A DNA stretch of 64,000 nt, from positions 409,037 to 473,036 of the forward strand of contig NZ_LT635493.1 of assembly GCF_900120405.1 (NCBI RefSeq). Direction: 5' to 3'. The notes beneath the pieces were generated by a model. It did no database searches. It saw nothing but the letters and a program-made list of their open reading frames with translations, and was not told the origin of the DNA. The stretch is from Urinicoccus massiliensis (GTDB lineage: Bacteria > Bacillota > Clostridia > Tissierellales > Peptoniphilaceae). The translations under genes and the position numbers were made by a program. Of the stretch, positions 58,589-64,000 are shown one piece after another; position 1 is the stretch's first letter, and every line of letters begins with the position of its first letter.

Positions 58589-59452
58589 TTAGCGGTTGCG
58601 CATGATGACTTCAATTTCGTCTTCGTTGATACCCACCATGGCTTCTCCCAAGTTTTTGCTGACTTCAGCAAGAACTTCAGGATTCTTGTAGTTGGCAACA
58701 GCCTTGACAATGGCCTTGGCCCTTTGTTCTGGGTTGCCGGATTTAAAGATTCCAGATCCCACAAAGACACCTTCAGCTCCCAATTGCATCATCAGGGCTG
58801 CATCGGCAGGAGTAGCCACTCCACCGGCAGAGAAGTTGACAACGGGCAATTTCCCATGGTCTTTTACATATTTTAACAAGTCATAGGACACGCCTAGTTC
58901 TTTGGCTCTTGTAAACAATTCATCATCCCGAAGGGCTTGGGTTTCTTGGATTTCCCGATTTAAGGTCCGGAGGTGGGTTACAGCATGGACCACATCTCCT
59001 GTTCCAGCTTCTCCCTTGGTCCGCATCATCATGGCCCCTTCTTGGATCCGGCGCAGGGCTTCACCTAAGTTACGGCAGCCACAGACAAAGGGGATTTGGA
59101 AGTCTTTTTTGTTGATGTGGTTCACTTGGTCTGCTGGAGATAGGACTTCGGATTCATCGGCCATGTCTACACCAATGGCTTCCAAAATTTGCGCTTCGAC
59201 AAAGTGGCCGATACGAACCTTGGCCATGACAGGAATCTTTACGGCTTCCATGATTTCACAAATCATTTGTGGGTCGGAAGACCGGCTAACGCCACCTGCA
59301 GCCCGGATGTCTGCCGGGACTCTTTCTAGGGCCATAACGGCTGCTGCTCCAGCTGCTTCGGCAATCTTTGCCTGCTCTACATTGATGACGTCCATGATGA
59401 CGCCGCCCTTGAGACTTTCTGCCAAATTCTTGTTAAAATTTTTCATATGCAA
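58589..59452 (-). CDS. pdxS: Pyridoxal 5'-phosphate synthase lyase subunit PdxS
   Basis: PdxS (SOR/SNZ family) builds PLP from ribose 5-phosphate, glyceraldehyde 3-phosphate and ammonia. Visible are [13 protein letters not shown] near residue 16, the first lysine in [14 protein letters not shown] (about 72-85), the second in [13 protein letters not shown] (about 141-153), and the phosphate-binding [12 protein letters not shown] near 203. The usual partner PdxT (glutaminase) is not beside it. At 287 residues it is full length. A pyridoxamine kinase gene is at 34370-35191. Confidence 0.96.
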   Translation of the reverse strand: MHMKNFNKNLAESLKGGVIMDVINVEQAKIAEAAGAAAVMALERVPADIRAAGGVSRSSDPQMICEIMEAVKIPVMAKVRIGHFVEAQILEAIGVDMADESEVLSPADQVNHINKKDFQIPFVCGCRNLGEALRRIQEGAMMMRTKGEAGTGDVVHAVTHLRTLNREIQETQALRDDELFTRAKELGVSYDLLKYVKDHGKLPVVNFSAGGVATPADAALMMQLGAEGVFVGSGIFKSGNPEQRAKAIVKAVANYKNPEVLAEVSKNLGEAMVGINEDEIEVIMRNR

Positions 59453-59550
59453 TCCTCCCTAAAAATTTTTTCTTTATCTTAAGTTTAGGGTATTACTGGT
59501 ATGTTTAAAAGTTCCAATTTAAATGTTTTTTATGGTACCAGATGCTCTTT

Positions 59551-62500
59551 TTATTCCACACCCTTTAAGGCTTCCACCATGTCTACTTTTTTGAGATAAT
59601 TGTGGACCAAAACCATAACCAAGAAGGAAATCAAAAGGGTAATGGCTGCCGGTAGGAGGAAGTTCCACCAGGTCAAGACGGGATAGAGCATGGCATCGTC
59701 TGGAACCACCACTTGTAAAACTCCCCAGTGGAGGAGCTTGCCTACAAAGCCTCCAAGAAAAATTCCAATCAGGGTCAGGGCCCAGGTTTCCCGGTAGACA
59801 TAGGCAGTTACTTCCCGGGGGTAGAAACCTAAAACCTTGATGGTGGAAAGTTCCTGGAGCCTTTCTTCAATGTTGATATTGGTTAAGTCATAGAGGACCA
59901 CCAGGGCCAGGGTGGCACTGACAACTAGGATGACTCCCACCACTACATTTAAGGAGTCCACCATATTTTCCACCATGCCCTTGATTTGGTCAAAGCTGGA
60001 TATGGAAAGGACAGCCTTGTAGCCTTGGTAGTCTTGGATAAAGTCCTTCTTGCCTTGGGGGCTTTGGTTCTTGAGGGAGATCAAGTAGCCATTGTCCCGG
60101 TAGTCCTCTCCCATAACCTGGCTGTAGTAGTCTCCTGTCATGTAGAGGTAGTGGCCGGCATAGTTTTCCACCACTCCGGCAATGCGAATCTTGCGGGAGA
60201 TTCCCTCCCGGTCCTTAACCTGGAGGATGCTGCCTTTTTTCAAACCTTCCTCCCGGGCCAATTTTTCTGTAACCAAGGCCCCCTTGTCCGGCAGGGTCAG
60301 GTCTTGGCCCCGGGGTCTTTTAAGATGGATAAGGCCATTGAAATTTTTATCTTGGCTGGCCATTAGGCTAATGGTCCGGGTCCCTTGCTTTTTGGTTTCC
60401 ATGGTCATAGTAGCCAGTTTCACCGGGACCTTGTTTTTAATTTGGGGGTCTTGCCCCAGTCTGTCCATCATCTTGTCATAGGATTCTCTGGACAGGAGTT
60501 GTTCATGGATTAGGATCATGTCATAGGTGGCCAGGTCCTTAAATTGAATGTCCACCAGCTTAAAGACTGCTGTATGGATTCCAAAACCCAGGACCAAAAG
60601 GGCCATACAACCCGTTACTCCCGCCAGGGTCATGAGCATCCGTATCTTATAGCGGAAGATATTTCTGGCCGTAACCTTTTGCAGGAAGGTCATCCGGGAC
60701 CAAAGGGCCTTAAAGTTTTCCAAAAAGATCCGGTTACCTTGGGCTGGGGGCTTGGGCCTCATCAGGGAGGCTGCCGATTCTTTCAAGGACCGTCTGGTAA
60801 TGATATAGGCCACAAGACCCGTACAGGCCAGGCCCACCAGGATACTGGAGAGGATGACCCAGGCATAGGCCTTGACTTCCAAGGGATAGACAATGGTTCC
60901 GGTGGAATAGGCATTGCCAATAAGGGGGGTAATAAAGAAATTCCCCAGGATGGCACCAAAAATTCCTCCCACAATGGCTGCCAAAAGTCCATAGAGGTAA
61001 AATTTTTGGGCGATTTGATTTCTTTGGAAGCCCAGGGCCTTAAGGGTTCCCATATAGTTTCTATGCTCTTCCACCATCCGGGTCATGGTGGTGAGGCTCA
61101 CCAGCATGGAGATGGCAAAGAAAAAGAGGGGGAAGAGTTTCACCAGGGCGTCCATACTGTCGGCATAGCCCATGTAGTTGAAAATTCCCGGGTTGGACAG
61201 GCGGCTGTAGATGGTGTACATGGGCCTTTTCAAGAGAGTCATCAGGTCCTTGGCATTCCGGATGTCCACTTCCGCTTGGGCAAAGTCTTTTTGAGCCTCT
61301 TGGGCCTTTTCATCATAGTCCCTTTGGCCTTTTTTTAACTTTCCTCGACCGGTGTCCAGGTCTTTTTTAGCTGCATTTAACCGGTCCTGGCCCTTTCGCT
61401 TTTCTTGGTCCAGGGTTTTTCTGGCTTGGTCCAATTGGTCCTTGGCGCCTTGGAATTTTTCCAGACCCTGGGCATATTGGCTCTTGCCCTTTTCCAGGTC
61501 TTCTCGCCCTTGGTCCAGGTCTTTTTTACCTTGGTCCAATTTTGCCCGACCCTGGTCCAGGGTCTCCTTGGCATCCTTTAGGGTCTTTTGAGAATCTTCC
61601 AACTTGGACTTGCCTTGGTCCAATTGTCTTTGGCCATCTTGGAGTTTTTTTCGACCTTGGTCCAGTTGGGCAAGACCTTGGTCCAGTTGGGCCTTGGAAT
61701 CCCTTAGGCGACCTTGGTTGTAGTCCAACTCTTCCTTGCCCTTATTGAGTTTCTTGAGGCCGTCTTGGTAGAGGACTTCCTTTTGGTCCAGGGTCTTTTT
61801 GCCTTCCTGCCATTGTGCCCGGCCTTGGTCCACTTTCCTTTGCTGGTCAGCTACTTGCTTGTCATAATTTGCCAGGGCCTGCTTGGCTCCTGCCAAAGCT
61901 CCTTCCTGGACTTGAATTTCTCCTTTTAACTGGGCAATTTTAACCGGGTCTCCTCCGTTCTTTTTTAGAGCATCCAACTGGCTCCTCTTATCAGCCAAGG
62001 ATTTTTCTAGGCTCTTAACAGTCTCTGTCACTTGCTTTCGGCCCTGGTCAATGTCTCCCTGGGCTTGATCTAACTTTTCCTTTTTCTGGGCTAAGCTTGC
62101 CTTGCCCTGGTCCAGGGCTTGCCGGGCTTGCTTTAAAGTTTCTTCATTCTTTTGGATCTCCCCTTGGGCGGCTTGGAGTTTCGCCAGACCCTCTTGGTAG
62201 TCCTTTTGCCCTTGACTTAACTTGGCCTGGTTTTCTTCCAGGTCCTTCTTGCCTTGGATTAGACGGCCTTCTTCCGTCTTAATCCGATCCAAGCCTTCTT
62301 GGTATTCTTCCAGGCCTCTTGTATATTTTTCTCGACCTGCCTGGTAGTCGGCTTCTTTTTCAGCCAGGACTTTTTCTGAATCCTTGAGCTTCTTTTCTCC
62401 ATCATCCAACTTATTTTTGTTGGCCAAGAGGTCTTTTTCCCCTTGGTCCAGGTCCTTTTGACCCTTTTGAATTTTCCCTTGGCCCTTGGCAATTTCTTCC

Positions 62501-63420
62501 CTAAGGGTTTTTTGGCCCTTTTGGTAGTCTTTTTCCCCTTGGTCCAATTTTTTCCTAGCGGCTTTCAACTTGTCTTGGGCAGCCTGGAGTTGATCCTTGC
62601 CAGATTGGAGGTCGTCTTCTCCCTTTTTGATTTTATCTTGGGCTTCACTTTTCATGGCCTCCAAACGGGCCTTGGGTCGCTGGCTAAAGAGGTCTTCTAG
62701 GTTTTTTCGACCTGCCAGGACCAAGTTTCGGTAGTTCTTGGAATCTGTCTTTAGGGCTCGAGCCCCCTTGAGACCAATTAAGGCATCTGTGGGCTCATCC
62801 AGCTTAAAGTCATCAGGGCTGACATAGGCAAAGCCCTCCAGGGCTGTTCCGTCTTCCTTGTTGCCCTTGTGGATGGTTTGCAAATATTCAGCCGAATCCA
62901 CCAGACCCACCAGGACAAAGTCGTCCCGGACCATGGGCCTTTCTTCCTGGCCCAGGTCATACTTGTTTTTCACATCTTTAAAGGAAATGGAATCCCCTAT
63001 TTTTATCTTTTTCTTGGTGGCATAGTCCCGGTCCAGGGCCAATTCCCCGGATTTGGAGGGGAGCCTTCCCTGGATCAAAAGAGGCTTGGCCCATTTTTTG
63101 GTCAAGGAAAGAAGATGGATGGCGTCGTTGGTCCCCTGGATATTCCGGTTCAGACTGTAGCGAAATTCCACATCCTCCATACCCTTTAACTGGGCAATCT
63201 GTTCAATATCCTGGTCTTCCAGACCCAGGGGGTTGGACAAAAACAAGTCATACATCCCAGCTTGGTCCAGCTTCTTTTCCAGGTTAAACCGCATAAGGGG
63301 CCCTGCAGCTGCCAGGCCCACCAGGACCATGACACCCAGGCCCACCAGGAGGACAATGGAAACAAATCGAGGAAAATTTTTTTTAATTTCTCGAACTAAG
63401 TCCTTGTTTAATGGTTTCAT
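59551..63420 (-). CDS. FtsX-like ABC permease with giant repeat-rich coiled coil (1289 aa)
   Basis: Membrane segment I is near residues 20-40. A MacB-type extracytoplasmic domain (about 45-245) leads into a ~470-residue coiled coil (about 250-722) built of more than ten LDQGxxxL-type units plus AxxxL spacers. A first FtsX domain follows (segments near 755-870), then a second extracytoplasmic domain and a second FtsX domain at the C-terminus (SATLALVVLYDLTNINIEERLQELS in parts). The DNA of the coil (61255-62670) repeats the same codons. Its ATPase partner is the next gene upstream. A coil of ~70 nm in extended form could reach across the Gram-positive wall. Function is unknown; similar coils occur in YhgE/Pip-like proteins. 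Confidence 0.88.
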   Translation of the reverse strand: MKPLNKDLVREIKKNFPRFVSIVLLVGLGVMVLVGLAAAGPLMRFNLEKKLDQAGMYDLFLSNPLGLEDQDIEQIAQLKGMEDVEFRYSLNRNIQGTNDAIHLLSLTKKWAKPLLIQGRLPSKSGELALDRDYATKKKIKIGDSISFKDVKNKYDLGQEERPMVRDDFVLVGLVDSAEYLQTIHKGNKEDGTALEGFAYVSPDDFKLDEPTDALIGLKGARALKTDSKNYRNLVLAGRKNLEDLFSQRPKARLEAMKSEAQDKIKKGEDDLQSGKDQLQAAQDKLKAARKKLDQGEKDYQKGQKTLREEIAKGQGKIQKGQKDLDQGEKDLLANKNKLDDGEKKLKDSEKVLAEKEADYQAGREKYTRGLEEYQEGLDRIKTEEGRLIQGKKDLEENQAKLSQGQKDYQEGLAKLQAAQGEIQKNEETLKQARQALDQGKASLAQKKEKLDQAQGDIDQGRKQVTETVKSLEKSLADKRSQLDALKKNGGDPVKIAQLKGEIQVQEGALAGAKQALANYDKQVADQQRKVDQGRAQWQEGKKTLDQKEVLYQDGLKKLNKGKEELDYNQGRLRDSKAQLDQGLAQLDQGRKKLQDGQRQLDQGKSKLEDSQKTLKDAKETLDQGRAKLDQGKKDLDQGREDLEKGKSQYAQGLEKFQGAKDQLDQARKTLDQEKRKGQDRLNAAKKDLDTGRGKLKKGQRDYDEKAQEAQKDFAQAEVDIRNAKDLMTLLKRPMYTIYSRLSNPGIFNYMGYADSMDALVKLFPLFFFAISMLVSLTTMTRMVEEHRNYMGTLKALGFQRNQIAQKFYLYGLLAAIVGGIFGAILGNFFITPLIGNAYSTGTIVYPLEVKAYAWVILSSILVGLACTGLVAYIITRRSLKESAASLMRPKPPAQGNRIFLENFKALWSRMTFLQKVTARNIFRYKIRMLMTLAGVTGCMALLVLGFGIHTAVFKLVDIQFKDLATYDMILIHEQLLSRESYDKMMDRLGQDPQIKNKVPVKLATMTMETKKQGTRTISLMASQDKNFNGLIHLKRPRGQDLTLPDKGALVTEKLAREEGLKKGSILQVKDREGISRKIRIAGVVENYAGHYLYMTGDYYSQVMGEDYRDNGYLISLKNQSPQGKKDFIQDYQGYKAVLSISSFDQIKGMVENMVDSLNVVVGVILVVSATLALVVLYDLTNINIEERLQELSTIKVLGFYPREVTAYVYRETWALTLIGIFLGGFVGKLLHWGVLQVVVPDDAMLYPVLTWWNFLLPAAITLLISFLVMVLVHNYLKKVDMVEALKGVE

Positions 63421-63427
63421 GTCAAAC

Positions 63428-64000
63428 CTACCATTCTATCTCTTCAATATCCTTGGGATTTTCTTGAATTTCCACCCTCCGGACCTTGGAATCGTTGATT
63501 TCAATCAAGCGGTTGGCTATGGGGGCCAGGGCCGAGTTGTGGGTAATGACAATCACCGTGGTCTTTTCCCGGCGACAAGTTTCCTGGAGGAGCTTTAAAA
63601 TATTCTTTCCAGTATGGTAGTCCAAGGCCCCTGTTGGTTCATCACACAAGAGGAGGGCGGGGTTTTTAGCCAGGGCCCGGGCAATGGCCACCCTTTGCTG
63701 TTCCCCACCCGATAGTTGGGATGGAAAATTGTTGAGCCGGTGAGAAAGACCCACCTGGTCCAATACCTTCTTGGGGTCCCGGCTGTCCTCCACAATTTGG
63801 ATGGCCAGCTCCACATTTTCCAGGGCCGTCAAGTTGGGAATTAAATTGTAAAATTGAAAGACAAAGCCAATCTTGTCCCGGCGGTAGCGGGTCAATTCCA
63901 GGTCATTATAGCGGCAAATATCCTCCCCTTGCACAAAAATACTGCCGGAGGTGGCCTTGTCCATGCCCCCCAGGAGGTTCAAGAGGGTGGACTTTCCTGC
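63428..64000 (-). CDS. ABC exporter ATPase, N-terminus beyond the window
   Basis: Minus-strand ATPase of the MacB/LolD type whose start lies past 64000. The visible part begins inside Walker A ([12 protein letters not shown]), then [19 protein letters not shown] (Q-loop region), signature [17 protein letters not shown], Walker [13 protein letters not shown] and switch ITHNSA. A short C-terminal extension ends at 63428, 7 bp before the giant permease, so the two form one exporter. Confidence 0.93.
   Translation of the reverse strand, partial: AGKSTLLNLLGGMDKATSGSIFVQGEDICRYNDLELTRYRRDKIGFVFQFYNLIPNLTALENVELAIQIVEDSRDPKKVLDQVGLSHRLNNFPSQLSGGEQQRVAIARALAKNPALLLCDEPTGALDYHTGKNILKLLQETCRREKTTVIVITHNSALAPIANRLIEINDSKVRRVEIQENPKDIEEIEW

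Noticed and set aside
61377-62492. Several minus-strand ORFs of basic, Trp/Lys-rich proteins
   Set aside because: They are alternative frames of the repetitive coiled-coil coding DNA of the giant permease.

Overview
The window looks like chromosomal DNA of a low-to-mid GC Gram-positive anaerobe in the Firmicutes (Bacillota), most likely the Clostridia/Tissierellia side (Peptoniphilaceae-like). The signs are AGGAGG ribosome sites on nearly every gene, frequent TTG/GTG starts, TTGACA-17-TATAAT promoters, a large Alu-domain SRP RNA, Bce-type peptide-antibiotic modules, DnaD/DnaI primosome genes, and a clostridial single-chain PurL. The genus is an inference. I see no prophage, insertion sequence or CRISPR array.

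Layout. 1-7 kb: a truncated CyuA-like gene, two small lipoproteins, ftsH, a GerMN lipoprotein, and an XRE regulator/CPBP protease/DUF3169-like cluster behind a promoter with two palindromes. 7-19 kb: a minus-strand purine operon, purC-purF-purM-purN-purH-purDL-purB plus an ArsC/Spx-like gene. It has a ~250-nt structured leader that ends in an intrinsic terminator just before purC, and purD is fused in frame to purL. 19-25 kb: tRNA-Lys, a MacB-type exporter (adaptor, ATPase, permease) and an aspartate kinase. 25-28 kb: a TPP riboswitch ahead of a thiamine-precursor ABC importer with a YkoF-like thiamine-binding protein, then a RelB/DinJ-YafQ toxin-antitoxin pair.

28-34 kb: birA, a UPF0126 membrane protein, a TetR regulator, tRNA-Ser followed at once by the SRP RNA, and a ZIP metal transporter. 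Next comes a ~650-bp non-coding block with two related foldback elements and two more long hairpins, then the rpsF-ssb-rpsR operon. 34-49 kb: pyridoxamine kinase, an unknown protein, murJ, a glutaredoxin-like protein, an ArsR sensor, the metG-tatD-rnmV-rsmA operon, an alanine symporter, proS, an aminotransferase, and dnaD-dnaI. 49-64 kb: an ABC-F protein with a degenerate second ATPase domain, a complete BceRS/BceAB module, a FocA-like channel overlapping a HAD phosphatase whose start is out of frame at a T7 run, pdxS, and an ABC exporter whose 1289-residue permease carries a ~470-residue coiled coil (its ATPase is cut by the window end).

The genes are mostly housekeeping: purine synthesis, translation, B6 and thiamine supply, envelope assembly and antibiotic defence. 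The least explained parts are the purC leader RNA, the purD-purL fusion, the foldback block at 32.5-33.1 kb and the frameshifted HAD start. No database search was run; family names rest on motif recognition.
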